A DNA stretch of 64,000 nt from Halomonas zincidurans B6 (GTDB lineage: Bacteria; Pseudomonadota; Gammaproteobacteria; Pseudomonadales; Halomonadaceae), in NCBI RefSeq assembly GCF_000731955.1, contig NZ_JNCK01000001.1, positions 62,001 to 126,000 on the forward strand, read 5' to 3'. Shown one piece after another: positions 8,428-16,889 of the stretch (position 1 is its first letter; each line of letters opens with the position of its first letter). A program made the position numbers and the translations under genes. Below the pieces are notes generated by a model. That model saw only the letters and a list, made by a program, of their open reading frames with translations, did no database searches and had not been told where the DNA came from.

Positions 8428-9030
8428 TCAACCCAGGATGAACACCACGGTGGCGGCGGTCATCGTGCCCATCAGGCCGTTGAAGATCCGCCAGGCGCGT
8501 GCGCTCTTGAGGTGGCGGCCCACGGCCATGCCGAAGCCGGCCCACAGCGAGATGCACGGCAGGGCGACGAGCTCGGCGAAGCCGGCCAGCAGCAGGGCGT
8601 CGACCCAAGTGCTGCCCTGTTCGGGCAGAAAGCCGGCCATCAGCGCCAGCCCCATCACCCACGCCTTGGGATTGGCGAACTGGAAGGCAGCGGCCTGCCA
8701 GAAGGTCAGCGGCCGGCCCTCGCCGCGCAGGCGCAAATCGGGCGGCGGCGCGCTGGCGATCTTCCAGGCCAGGTACAAAAGGTAGGCGCTGCCGATGATC
8801 TTGAGCAGCGTCTGGAACAGTGGAAAGCGTTCGAACAGCAGACCCAGGCCCAGCGCGATGGCCGAGAACAGCACGAAGCAGCCGGCCACGATGCCGAGTA
8901 TGTGCGGCAGGGTGCGCCAGTAGCCGTAGTTGGCCCCCGAGGCGGTAAGCATAAGGTTGTTGGGGCCGGGGGTCAGCGTCATCGAGATCATGTACAGCGC
9001 GGCCGGGCCGAGCATGGCGAGCGTATCCAT
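8428..9030 (-). CDS. LysE/RhtB-family amino acid exporter
   Basis: A 200-residue inner-membrane exporter of the LysE/RhtB family, with about six hydrophobic helices. The N-terminal SMTLTPGPNNLMLTASGANYG is the family signature (TPGPN), and FQFANPKAWVMGL near residue 120 is also typical. The start at 9030 (MDTLAML) is preferred; a TTG 15 bases upstream is less likely. It is divergently transcribed from a MocR-type regulator, whose usual role is to control a neighbouring amino acid or vitamin B6-related gene, so that regulator probably controls this exporter. The substrate is unknown. Confidence 0.92.
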   Translation of the reverse strand: MDTLAMLGPAALYMISMTLTPGPNNLMLTASGANYGYWRTLPHILGIVAGCFVLFSAIALGLGLLFERFPLFQTLLKIIGSAYLLYLAWKIASAPPPDLRLRGEGRPLTFWQAAAFQFANPKAWVMGLALMAGFLPEQGSTWVDALLLAGFAELVALPCISLWAGFGMAVGRHLKSARAWRIFNGLMGTMTAATVVFILG

Positions 9031-9046
9031 TTTGTATCCATACAAA
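9031..9046. promoter_or_regulatory. Perfect palindrome next to lysE start (candidate MocR operator)
   Basis: TTTGTAT-CC-ATACAAA is a perfect inverted repeat with 7-base arms directly in front of the lysE ATG. It falls in the predicted 5' leader of the lysE mRNA, where a bound regulator could block transcription. The divergent MocR-type gene is the obvious candidate binder. Binding is inferred. Confidence 0.55.
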
Positions 9047-9059
9047 TTTCAGGTTTGCT

Positions 9060-9107
9060 TTGAATTGTCCCTCTTTGCCAGCATAATGGCGGTTCCAACG
9101 GCGTCAA
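9060..9107. promoter_or_regulatory. Overlapping divergent promoters for lysE and the MocR gene
   Basis: Plus strand: TTGAAT (9060-9065), 16 bases, CATAAT (9082-9087), start site near 9094, serving the MocR gene at 9124. Minus strand: TTGACG (9107-9102), 16 bases, TATGCT (9085-9080), serving lysE. The two -10 elements overlap, so RNA polymerase cannot use both at once. Confidence 0.6.
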
Positions 9108-9123
9108 CGGATTTATTGTCACC

Positions 9124-10527
9124 ATGACAATCTGGAAACCCGAGTTACCGGCCGGGGTGACGCGTTACCGGGCGCTGGCCGACGCGATCGCCGCGGCCGT
9201 CGCCTCCGGCGAGCTCGAGCCCGGCCAGCGGCTGCCGCCGCAGCGACGCCTGGCCGATACGCTGGGCGTTACCGTGGGCACGATCACCCGCGGCTATGAC
9301 GAGGCCGAGCGACGTGGCCTGCTCGAGGCCCGCGTGGGCAGCGGCACTTATGTGAAAGATCGCCGCGCCAGCGCTCCCGGCTTTCGCCACGTGTCGGTTG
9401 AGCCGAGCGCGACCGCTGGCGAGCTGATCGATCTCAGCCTGAGCCTGCCGCCGCCGCATCCGCAGCGCCCGGCGGGTCTGGGCGAGGTGCTGGCCGCGCT
9501 TGCCGACGACCCCTCGGCGCTGCAGGCGGCGGTGGACTATCAATCCGAGCACGGCACGCCCGCGCATCGTCGCGCGTTGGCCGACTGGCTGACCCGGCTG
9601 GGCTTGCCCATGGTGGCCGACGAACTGACGATCACCCTGGGCGGCCAGCACGCCATCTTCCTGGCGCTGCAGGCGCTGACCCAACCCGGCGAACGCATCG
9701 CCGCGGCGGCGCTCACCTATCCGGGGGCGATCGCCGCCGCCCAGCAGTGCCACCTCAAGCTACAGCGCATTCCCTTGGACGATCAGGGCCTGGATGTCGA
9801 GGCGCTGGCGCGGCTCTGTCAGCAGCAACCGCCGCGGCTGGTCTATCTCACCCCCGAACAGAACAACCCGACCGGCGCGCAGTTGAGCGAGGCGCGTCGC
9901 GAGCGGTTGGTCGAGCTGGCGCGGCGCTACGATTTCTGGCTGATCGAGGACGGCGTGCAGTACCTGCCGCCCGAGGCGCGGGGCAGGCCGCTCTACCTGC
10001 GGGCGCCCGAGCGCACGCTGTACCTGTTCAGCACGTCCAAGGTGATCGCCGGCGGGCTGCGCATCGGCCTGCTGCGCGCCCCACCGACGTTGCAGGAGCG
10101 CCTGGCCAGCGCCCAGCGCGCGCAGAGCTGGATGGTGCCGCCGTTGATGGTCGAGGTGGTCTGCCGCTGGATCGACAGCGGTGCCGCCGAGCGATTGCTC
10201 GGCTGGCAACTCGACGAGATCGCCGCGCGCCAACGTCTGGCCCGGCAGCGGCTGGCTGCCTTCGCGCCGAGCGGCCAGCCTCACGGCTTCCACCTCTGGC
10301 TGGAACTGCCCAACGGCTGGCGCGCCGCGGCACTGATCGAGCAACTCGAACGCCAGGGGGTGCGGGTGACCAGCGCCGAGCCGTTCTGCGTCGGCAGCGA
10401 GCCGGCGCCGCAGGCGATTCGTCTGTGCGTCAGCGCGGCGGCCGACCGCGAGACGCTGGAGCGTGCGCTCAAGATCATCGCCGACACGTTGGCCGCGCCG
10501 CCGGCCAGCCCCTGGCGTACGCTGTGA
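9124..10527 (+). CDS. MocR/PdxR-family regulator (GntR winged helix + aminotransferase-like domain)
   Basis: A 467-residue transcription factor with an N-terminal GntR-type winged helix (RYRALADAIAAAVASGELEPG..LPPQRRLADTLGVTVGTITRGY, residues 15-60) joined to a fold-type I aminotransferase domain. The PLP-binding lysine is likely in FSTSKVIAGGLRIG (about residue 305), and NNPTG near residue 247 is the usual PLP-site motif. These proteins sense PLP adducts or amino acids. It is divergent from the LysE exporter, with overlapping promoters and a palindrome between them, so control of that exporter is likely. Confidence 0.93.
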   Translation: MTIWKPELPAGVTRYRALADAIAAAVASGELEPGQRLPPQRRLADTLGVTVGTITRGYDEAERRGLLEARVGSGTYVKDRRASAPGFRHVSVEPSATAGELIDLSLSLPPPHPQRPAGLGEVLAALADDPSALQAAVDYQSEHGTPAHRRALADWLTRLGLPMVADELTITLGGQHAIFLALQALTQPGERIAAAALTYPGAIAAAQQCHLKLQRIPLDDQGLDVEALARLCQQQPPRLVYLTPEQNNPTGAQLSEARRERLVELARRYDFWLIEDGVQYLPPEARGRPLYLRAPERTLYLFSTSKVIAGGLRIGLLRAPPTLQERLASAQRAQSWMVPPLMVEVVCRWIDSGAAERLLGWQLDEIAARQRLARQRLAAFAPSGQPHGFHLWLELPNGWRAAALIEQLERQGVRVTSAEPFCVGSEPAPQAIRLCVSAAADRETLERALKIIADTLAAPPASPWRTL

Positions 10528-10597
10528 ACGGCGACGCTTGCATCGCCGGCTTATCGCCTCCACCTAGTAAGGCATCACCTCTTGCAAGGAGTCGCCC

Positions 10598-11638
10598 ATG
10601 AATCGCGCCCAGGTACTTGCCCACGGCACGTTGCACTGTTTCCCCGTCGGCCTGCGCGATGCCGATGACAAGCCGGTCAACGCCGAGGTCTCGGCGGTGG
10701 TCTACGACGGTCGGCGGCTGATCCTGGCCAGCGACAAGCCGATCCCCGGCGAGTCGCGCTCGGCGGTGTTTGCGGTCGACATCGATGCGCACGGCATCCC
10801 CGACGATGCCAGCCTCGATTACTTCACCGAACCGGCGATCAAGAGCGCCGCCAAGTACGAGGATTTCGCGCTGACCGCCGACGGTCGTCACGTACTGGCG
10901 ACCACCGGCTTCGATCGCATCGCCGAGGACGACCACACGCTGAATGCCTACAACCATCTGCTGATCTGGCCGCTGGGTCAGCCCGAGCGGGTGCAGGTGG
11001 TCGACCCCGATCCCCGAGACGGCGTCGAGGGCTCGTTGGAGCTGCGCAACAAGCTCGACGGTGCGATCGGCACGCCCTACTACAAGATCGAGGGGCTCGC
11101 GGCGATCCCCGGCGAGCGCGGCGACGGGCTGCTGATGTTCGGCGTGCGCGAGCAGGGCAACACTCACGCCGACTTCGATTACGTGTGCCGGATAGTGGGC
11201 GCGCACTATCGCGTCAACGCCCAAGGCAATCTCGAGTTCATCGACGAACTGCGCAGCCTGTATCGGTTCAATCCCGGCGACTTCCCCCAGGTGCGTCACG
11301 TCTGTGGCCTGTCGAGCCTGGAATACGACCCCTACAACGCCCGGCTCTACCTGCTGACCAGCTTCGAGACCGAGATCGACGGTGTCGAGCATATCGGCGG
11401 CTACCTGTGGACGATGAGCCTCGATGACCTCAATGCCGGCCGCGCCCCGCAACTGGTCGAGGACGAACACGGTGAGCCGCTGGTCTTCGAGCACAAGGCC
11501 GAGGGGCTGGCGGTACTCGACGAGGAAAGCTTGTTCGTCGCCTACGACAACGATCGCAACCTGGCGCTGGGGTCGATCGACGCGCGCGATGAGCGCCACG
11601 CCAACGAGGCGCCCTATACCATCCTGCGCATCGTCTGA
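10598..11638 (+). CDS. Conserved hypothetical protein, beta-propeller-like
   Basis: A 346-residue soluble protein with no signal peptide that I do not assign to a named family. It contains repeated beta-strand-rich blocks such as SAVVYDGRRLILASD, YEDFALTADGRHVLATTGF, KIEGLAAIPGERGDGLLMFG, CGLSSLEYDPYNARLYLLTSF and KAEGLAVLDEESLFVAYDND, which look like blades of a propeller (compare phytase-like or DUF3616-type proteins). Conserved acidic residues in the loops could bind metal. A good AAGGAG ribosome site precedes the ATG. It is convergent with the next gene, only 3 bp apart. No function is proposed. Confidence 0.75.
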   Translation: MNRAQVLAHGTLHCFPVGLRDADDKPVNAEVSAVVYDGRRLILASDKPIPGESRSAVFAVDIDAHGIPDDASLDYFTEPAIKSAAKYEDFALTADGRHVLATTGFDRIAEDDHTLNAYNHLLIWPLGQPERVQVVDPDPRDGVEGSLELRNKLDGAIGTPYYKIEGLAAIPGERGDGLLMFGVREQGNTHADFDYVCRIVGAHYRVNAQGNLEFIDELRSLYRFNPGDFPQVRHVCGLSSLEYDPYNARLYLLTSFETEIDGVEHIGGYLWTMSLDDLNAGRAPQLVEDEHGEPLVFEHKAEGLAVLDEESLFVAYDNDRNLALGSIDARDERHANEAPYTILRIV

Positions 11639-11641
11639 CGC

Positions 11642-12646
11642 TCAGTCGTAGCGTTGCTGCCAGCGCTTGGTGGCGATCTGTTCCTTGAGCAGTTCGAGGG
11701 TCTCGATCAGCACCTGCTCGGTGATGCGCTCGCTGCGCGTGTCGGCGACCATCAGGATGTCCATGCCGCTGTCGGTGGCGCGGCGCAGCAACTGCGAGAA
11801 CTCCGGCGAGCGCAGGCCGCCGACCGCCTCGTGGATCAACCGGCCGGCCAGGTCACTGAGCGTCTGGTCCATCGCCTCGCTCAGCTGGCGGCCCATCGGC
11901 AGGCGCTGCAGGCGCTGAATCTCGGGGCTTTCCTGCAACGTACGCCCAACCAGGGCGCTGATATAGCGGGCGATCAGCGCGCGGTTGTCGGTGTAGATGT
12001 CGTTCAGGCCGGCTTCCAGGCGTTGGGCGATCTCGTCGACCAGCTGCTCCTTGCGCGGCGCCAGCACCTCGTCCGAGAGCCGCTGCGAGAGCGTGTTGCT
12101 GCGCCGGATCTCGTCCTGAACGCTGCCGATCAGACGCACCGCGACGCGATCGGAAAGCTCCTCCAGAAGGATGTTGTAATACTTGTGCACCACGCCGAAC
12201 AGGTACCAACGACGCACTTCGATCAGGCCCAGACGCTGCAGGCGGTGAAGCAGCGCGACGACGCGCAGCACGCGCAGCCAGCGAAAGCCGGCCAGCGGAA
12301 TGCAGCCGAGTACGTCGTACCAGTGCACGAAGGGGTAGAAGAACCAGCGATGATAGCGGCGCTCGGCGATTGCCACGATCCAGCCGAGTAGCACATCGAG
12401 AACGAAGATGCTGACGAACGCCAGGTCGATGGCGAAGAAGTGCTCGCGAACGTTCTGCTGATAGAGCCTCTGCAGTTGCGGAGCGAGCGAGGCGAATGCC
12501 TCGCGCAGCGGGGTCACCAGATAGAGGCTGTCGAACAGCAGCAGGGCCAGATTGGCGATCACCAGGACGATCACCAGCACATCCCAGCCCAGCTTGAGCC
12601 GTTCTCCGGGCGAGGATCGCTGGCGCTGCGACTTCGTCGGTGTCAT
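11642..12646 (-). CDS. Membrane protein with voltage-sensor-like helices and long C-terminal helical domain
   Basis: A 334-residue protein with four hydrophobic segments in the first ~145 residues and an alpha-helical cytoplasmic remainder. The fourth segment, PLAGFRWLRVLRVVALLHRL (about 117-136), carries arginines every three or four residues like an S4 voltage sensor. The third, AIDLAFVSIFVLDVLLGWIVA, has the acidic residues expected of S2/S3. No pore loop (TxGYG-like) follows. Instead there is a ~190-residue helical domain (for example SDRVAVRLIGSVQDEIRRS). It may be an ion-transport-family relative lacking the pore, or a mechanosensor. The function is unknown. Confidence 0.7.
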   Translation of the reverse strand: MTPTKSQRQRSSPGERLKLGWDVLVIVLVIANLALLLFDSLYLVTPLREAFASLAPQLQRLYQQNVREHFFAIDLAFVSIFVLDVLLGWIVAIAERRYHRWFFYPFVHWYDVLGCIPLAGFRWLRVLRVVALLHRLQRLGLIEVRRWYLFGVVHKYYNILLEELSDRVAVRLIGSVQDEIRRSNTLSQRLSDEVLAPRKEQLVDEIAQRLEAGLNDIYTDNRALIARYISALVGRTLQESPEIQRLQRLPMGRQLSEAMDQTLSDLAGRLIHEAVGGLRSPEFSQLLRRATDSGMDILMVADTRSERITEQVLIETLELLKEQIATKRWQQRYD

Positions 12647-12674
12647 GTGGCCTCCTTGCGTGCCCGGCCGGCTC

Positions 12675-13184
12675 TCAGGAAGCTGGGCCGGTGTATTGGC
12701 TGTCGTGCTCCCGCGAGGCCTGTTCGGCCTGCTTGCGCAATTGCTTGCGTAACGCGGCCTTCTCGAAGCGATGTTGCTGCAATGGCGTTGCCGGGCGCAG
12801 CGGCGGTACCTGGACCGGGCGTCCCTGCGCGTCCACCGCGACCATCGTCAGGTAGCAGCTGTTGGTGTGGCGGATGAGCTTCTCCTGGATCGACTCGGCG
12901 ATGACCTTGATGCCGATCTCCATCGACGAGCGGCCGACGTGGTTGACCGAGGCCAGGAAGGTCACCAGCTCGCCGACGTGGATCGGCTGTTTGAACAGCA
13001 CCTGATCGACCGACAGGGTCACCACATAGCTGCCGGAATAGCGACTGGCGCAGGCGTAGGCGACCTCGTCGAGTTTCTTGAGAACCGCCCCACCGTGGAC
13101 CTTGCCGCTGAAGTTGGCCATGTCGGGGGTCATCAGCACGGTCATGGTCAGGGAGTGCTGGCGGGGCATGTCATTGGGCGTCAT
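12675..13184 (-). CDS. Acyl-CoA thioesterase, hot-dog fold (YciA-like)
   Basis: A 169-residue thioesterase of the hot-dog superfamily that hydrolyses acyl-CoA to free acid and CoA. The core NFSGKVHGGAVLKKLDEVAYACASRY contains the catalytic-helix region, followed by VVTLSVDQVLFKQPIHVGELV and the strand SSMEIGIKVIAESI, all standard for the YciA/BACH group. The C-terminal 35 residues are charged and probably disordered. The start at 13184 gives MTPNDMPRQHSLTMTVLM. A GTG at 13199 or an ATG at 13280 are alternatives, so the N-terminus is uncertain. Confidence 0.88.
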   Translation of the reverse strand: MTPNDMPRQHSLTMTVLMTPDMANFSGKVHGGAVLKKLDEVAYACASRYSGSYVVTLSVDQVLFKQPIHVGELVTFLASVNHVGRSSMEIGIKVIAESIQEKLIRHTNSCYLTMVAVDAQGRPVQVPPLRPATPLQQHRFEKAALRKQLRKQAEQASREHDSQYTGPAS

Positions 13185-13356
13185 GGGCTGGCTCGTCACG
13201 GTGCGCGGTCTCTCGGTCGGCTCTCGGTCGGGCATGCGCAGTGGCGCAGCCCCGGTTGTATCATGTTTGAGGGCGCGCACGGGAGCCCGCGGCTTGGGGC
13301 ATCGAATGCAATTTGTGCTGTACTGGTAGGACGATCAACGGATGAGGAGGCTTAAC

Positions 13357-13665
13357 ATGGATGCAGCCTTTCATGTCGGTGTCACGGTGCAGGCCCTGGA
13401 TGGCACTCGGTTGGGCGACGTCGATGCGCTGGGCGGCAAGTATGCGCGCATCGTCGACACCGACGGCAACTTCCGCTGGCTGCCTTACACCCGGCTTTCG
13501 GCCACTGCCAGCGACCGCTTGACGCTGCTCGACGACCCCGACGGCCGGCTCGGCGCGGTACTCACCTCGCCGCCGCCGGGCGAGGAGGGGGCCCGCGTCG
13601 ACGAGGCCAGCAGCGAATCGTTTCCGGCCAGCGATCCGCCGGCCTTTACTCCCGAGAAGGATTGA
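13357..13665 (+). CDS. Small protein with PRC-barrel-like core and SESFPASDPPA tail
   Basis: A 102-residue acidic protein. The start at 13357 is set by a strong GAGGAGG (13344-13350). Residues 1-60 (FHVGVTVQALDGTRLGDVDALGGKYARI..) resemble a PRC-barrel/DUF2171-like beta unit. The C-terminus has SSESFPASDPPAFTPEKD, a short motif that recurs at the ends of many otherwise unrelated small bacterial proteins and has no known function. It is flanked by unrelated genes on the other strand. Function unknown. Confidence 0.75.
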   Translation: MDAAFHVGVTVQALDGTRLGDVDALGGKYARIVDTDGNFRWLPYTRLSATASDRLTLLDDPDGRLGAVLTSPPPGEEGARVDEASSESFPASDPPAFTPEKD

Positions 13666-13758
13666 GCGACAAGCGCTGAGCGAGCAGCACCGAGTCGGTC
13701 GCACGACCGGCTAGCCTGTACCCTGGCGGTCAGCGCCGGTCGCTCGGGGTATGGCCAC

Positions 13759-15072
13759 TCAAGGTATATAGCTCAGCCCCAGGCTGATGATGACGCCGGT
13801 GACCACCAGTTGGATCAGGCAGAAGCCCATGATGTCCTTGGCCTTGAGCCCGGCGATGGCGAGCACCGGCAACGCCCAGAACGGCTGGAGCAAGTTGGTC
13901 CAGGCGTCGCCCCAGGCCACCGCCATGGCGATGCGCGGAACATCGGCGCCCAGCGCCTGGGCCGCGGGCAGCATGACCGGAGCCTGGACTGCCCACTGGC
14001 CCCCGCCGGAGGGCACGAACAAGTTGACCACCCCGGCGCTGATGAACGTCCAGAACGGCAGCGTGTCGGCGTTGGCGATCGACACGAAGCCCTGCGACAG
14101 CGTTTCGGCGAGTCCCGACTGGACCATGATCGCCATGATCCCGGCATAGAAAGGGAACTGAATGACGATCCCCGCGCCGCCCTTGATCGCCTCGTTGAGG
14201 CTGTCGAGCAGGCGGCGTGGCGTCCTGTGCAGGACGATGGCCAGGAACAGGAACAGGAAGTTGACGACGTTCAGGTTGAGGCCGCCACCGCGCAGCAGGA
14301 AGTGATCGAGCAGGAACAAAAGCCCCGGAATGCCCACCAGCCAGGCCAGGCTGACGCTGTTCTCGAGATGCTCGGCGGGACGCGTGGCCACACCGTCGTG
14401 AGGCTCGACGTCGCTGAGCTTATCCGCCTCGACGTAGACGCTGTCCTTGTCGTCGGGCAGCATCCAGCGGTTGACCAGCGGTACCGCGATGAACAGCGCG
14501 ACGACGATCGCCAGGTTGAACAGCGAGAAGATCGTCTGCGAGGTCGGGATCACGCCGATCTGGTCGGCGGTGAAGTGGCCCTCGGTGGCGATCACCAGCG
14601 GGATCGAGCCGGCCAGCCCGGCGTGCCAGACGACGAAGCCGGAGTAGGCGCTGGCGACCAGCAGCCGGTAGTCGACGCGGATCTGACGGGCCAGCTCCTT
14701 GGCGAACAGCGCCCCCACCACCAACCCGAAGCCCCAGTTGATCCAGCTCGCGGCGAGCGACACCAGAGTGACCAGCACGATCGCCCGCGCCGGCGTGCCG
14801 GCCTTGCCGGCGAGCCGGGCCAGCTGGCGCTTGACCGGCGGTGAGCTGGCGAGCATGAAGCCGGTCACCAGCACCAGCAGCATCTGCATCGAGAAGGTCA
14901 GCAGGTCCCAGAAGCCGTCGCCCCAGAAACGCAGCACCGCCAGTGGCGTCTGACGTTCCACGCCGATCGCCGCGGCGGCGGCGACCAGGGTCAGCAGCAG
15001 CACGAAGATGAAGGGGTCGGGCAGGTAGCGGTCGACCAGTTTCACGGCTGGTCGTGACAGGTATTTGAGCAT
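13759..15072 (-). CDS. atoE: Short-chain fatty acid transporter, AtoE family
   Basis: A 437-residue inner-membrane carrier of the AtoE (TIGR00366) family, which takes up short-chain fatty acids such as acetoacetate or butyrate. Many hydrophobic helices are present. The motifs SLAASWINWGFGLVVGALFAKE (about 105) and FVPSGGGQWAVQAPVMLPAA (about 350) are diagnostic. No atoDAB genes lie next to it, so it is a stand-alone permease here. The start at 15072 gives MLKYLSRPAVKLVDRYLPDPF, the usual N-terminus for this family. Confidence 0.9.
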   Translation of the reverse strand: MLKYLSRPAVKLVDRYLPDPFIFVLLLTLVAAAAAIGVERQTPLAVLRFWGDGFWDLLTFSMQMLLVLVTGFMLASSPPVKRQLARLAGKAGTPARAIVLVTLVSLAASWINWGFGLVVGALFAKELARQIRVDYRLLVASAYSGFVVWHAGLAGSIPLVIATEGHFTADQIGVIPTSQTIFSLFNLAIVVALFIAVPLVNRWMLPDDKDSVYVEADKLSDVEPHDGVATRPAEHLENSVSLAWLVGIPGLLFLLDHFLLRGGGLNLNVVNFLFLFLAIVLHRTPRRLLDSLNEAIKGGAGIVIQFPFYAGIMAIMVQSGLAETLSQGFVSIANADTLPFWTFISAGVVNLFVPSGGGQWAVQAPVMLPAAQALGADVPRIAMAVAWGDAWTNLLQPFWALPVLAIAGLKAKDIMGFCLIQLVVTGVIISLGLSYIP

Positions 15073-15162
15073 GGATGTCTCGCTTGTTGTTGGCGGCGCG
15101 TTAGCAAAGCATAGCGGTAACCTTGCGTAACCGATAACCCGCGTCGGCGTCTCCGGTCAACG

Positions 15163-16524
15163 CTACTTGTGGCCAATGGCCTCGACCCGGTCGCTCCAGC
15201 GCGTGCGGCGGTAGTGCAGGTAGTACCCGCCCAGCGTCACCGAGCGCACCAGCGTGAACAGCAGAAAGGCCAGCCACAGGCCGAGATTGCCGAGCCCCAG
15301 CGGGCCGGTCAGCAACCACCAGCCAGGCAGGTAGACGATCAGCCCGGCGAACACGCTGTTGCGCATCTCGCGGGTCGCCGTGGCGCCGATGAACACCCCG
15401 TCGAGCAGATAGCTCCAGACCGCCAGGGCCGGCATCAGGATCATCCACGGCAAGTAGTCGGCGGCGGTCTCGCGAACCGCCGGCAGGTCGGTGAGCAGGG
15501 CGATCAGTGCCGTGCCGCCGAGCGTGAAGCAGAGCATGGCGGCGACGGTGGTCAACAGCGAGAAGCGTGCTGCGGCGCCGACCGCTGCGGAGAATTCGTT
15601 CCAGTCGCGGCGCCCGATGGCGCGCCCGGTCAGCGCCTCGGCGGCTTGTGCAAAGCCGTCGAGGCTGTACGAGGTGAGCATGATGAACTGCAACAGCACG
15701 GCGTTGGCGGCGACCACCACGTCGCCCTGGCTGGCGCCCTGGGCGGTGAAGAAGGCCAGCGCGAACAGCAACCCCAGGGTGCGCAGGAACAGCTGGCTGT
15801 TGACCTGGAACAGTTCGCGGTAGGCGGCCAGCCGCCATAGCCGCTCGCGGCGAAACACGCCGCCGAGTTCGGCGAGCTGGCGGCGCACCAGCCATAGCCC
15901 CAGCGTCAGCGCCGTGTAGTCGGCGATCACCGTGGCCCAGGCGACGCCGTCGCTGGCCATTCCCAGGCCGACCACGAACAGCAGGTCGAGGACGATGTTG
16001 ACGCTATTGGTGAGCACCAGGATCGCCAGCGTCACGCGGCTGTTCTGCTGGCCCAGGAACCAGCCGAGAATCGCGTAGTTGGCGAGCACCGCCGGCGCCG
16101 ACAGGAAACGGATGACGGCGTAGTCGCGGGCCACCGCGGTGGCCTCGGCGCTGCCGTCGAGCAGCCACAGGCCGAGGGCGGTCAACGGCCGCGAGAAGAC
16201 GATCAGCAGGCCGCCGATGACCAGCGCCATCACCAGCGCCTGGCCGAGCAGGTTGCGCACCGCGGTGGCGTCGTCGCGGCCCTGCGCCTGCGAGGTCAGA
16301 CCGGTGGTGCCCATGCGCAGAAAGCCGAAGCCCCAATAGAGAAAGCTGAACAGCATCGCACCCAGCGTCACTCCGGCGAGGTAGCGCGATTCCGGCAGGT
16401 GGCCGACCACCGCGGTATCGACCAGGCCGAGCAGCGGTACGGTGATGTTGGACAGGATGATCGGCCAGGCCAGTGCCCAGACTCGCTGGGTGGCGGGGTA
16501 TGCGGGGGCGGGTGCGGCAGACAC
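15163..16524 (-). CDS. MATE-family efflux transporter (DinF-like)
   Basis: A 453-residue multidrug and toxin extrusion pump with about 12 transmembrane helices that uses Na+ or H+ gradients. The N-terminal VWALAWPIILSNITVPLLGLVDTAVVGHL is typical of the DinF branch. A GTG start at 16524 is chosen because AAGGA lies 6 bases upstream; the ATG at 16596 would add a hydrophilic extension. The gene stands alone between atoE and the ferredoxin gene, both on the same strand. The substrate is unknown. Confidence 0.9.
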   Translation of the reverse strand: MSAAPAPAYPATQRVWALAWPIILSNITVPLLGLVDTAVVGHLPESRYLAGVTLGAMLFSFLYWGFGFLRMGTTGLTSQAQGRDDATAVRNLLGQALVMALVIGGLLIVFSRPLTALGLWLLDGSAEATAVARDYAVIRFLSAPAVLANYAILGWFLGQQNSRVTLAILVLTNSVNIVLDLLFVVGLGMASDGVAWATVIADYTALTLGLWLVRRQLAELGGVFRRERLWRLAAYRELFQVNSQLFLRTLGLLFALAFFTAQGASQGDVVVAANAVLLQFIMLTSYSLDGFAQAAEALTGRAIGRRDWNEFSAAVGAAARFSLLTTVAAMLCFTLGGTALIALLTDLPAVRETAADYLPWMILMPALAVWSYLLDGVFIGATATREMRNSVFAGLIVYLPGWWLLTGPLGLGNLGLWLAFLLFTLVRSVTLGGYYLHYRRTRWSDRVEAIGHK

Positions 16525-16608
16525 GCGGATTCCTTGCTCGGCGTTGGCCTTGACGTTGTGGCGCGTCGGTGTCGCGTGACGATCCGGGTGGCGCAATGCG
16601 CTCGGGAA

Positions 16609-16857
16609 TCAGGCGGCGCTGATCAGCTCGTACTTCTTCAGCAGCTGGTCGCGGGTCTCGCTGCGCGTCGGGTCAAGCGGGATGCAGTCTACCGGGCATA
16701 CCTGCTGGCACTGGGGCTCGTCGAAGTGACCGACGCATTCGGTGCACAGGTTGGGGTCGATGACATAGATCTCTTCGCCGGCCGAGATGGCGTCGTTGGG
16801 GCACTCGGGTTCGCAGACGTCGCAGTTGATGCATTCGTCGGTGATCATCAGGGCCAT
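16609..16857 (-). CDS. YfhL-family 2[4Fe-4S] ferredoxin
   Basis: An 82-residue small electron carrier. Two cysteine clusters are visible: CINCDVCEPECP near the N-terminus and CTECVGHFDEPQCQQVCPVDC in the second half. The 8-residue insert in the second cluster (CxxCVGHFDEPQC) is the mark of the YfhL/Alvin-type ferredoxins with unusually low potentials. It is followed by coaD on the same strand 32 bp away, a neighbour relationship also found in Pseudomonas (fdx next to coaD). The redox partner is unknown. Confidence 0.95.
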   Translation of the reverse strand: MALMITDECINCDVCEPECPNDAISAGEEIYVIDPNLCTECVGHFDEPQCQQVCPVDCIPLDPTRSETRDQLLKKYELISAA

Positions 16858-16889
16858 GGTTCATGTCCTCGCTGGGTAAAGAGGGATCC

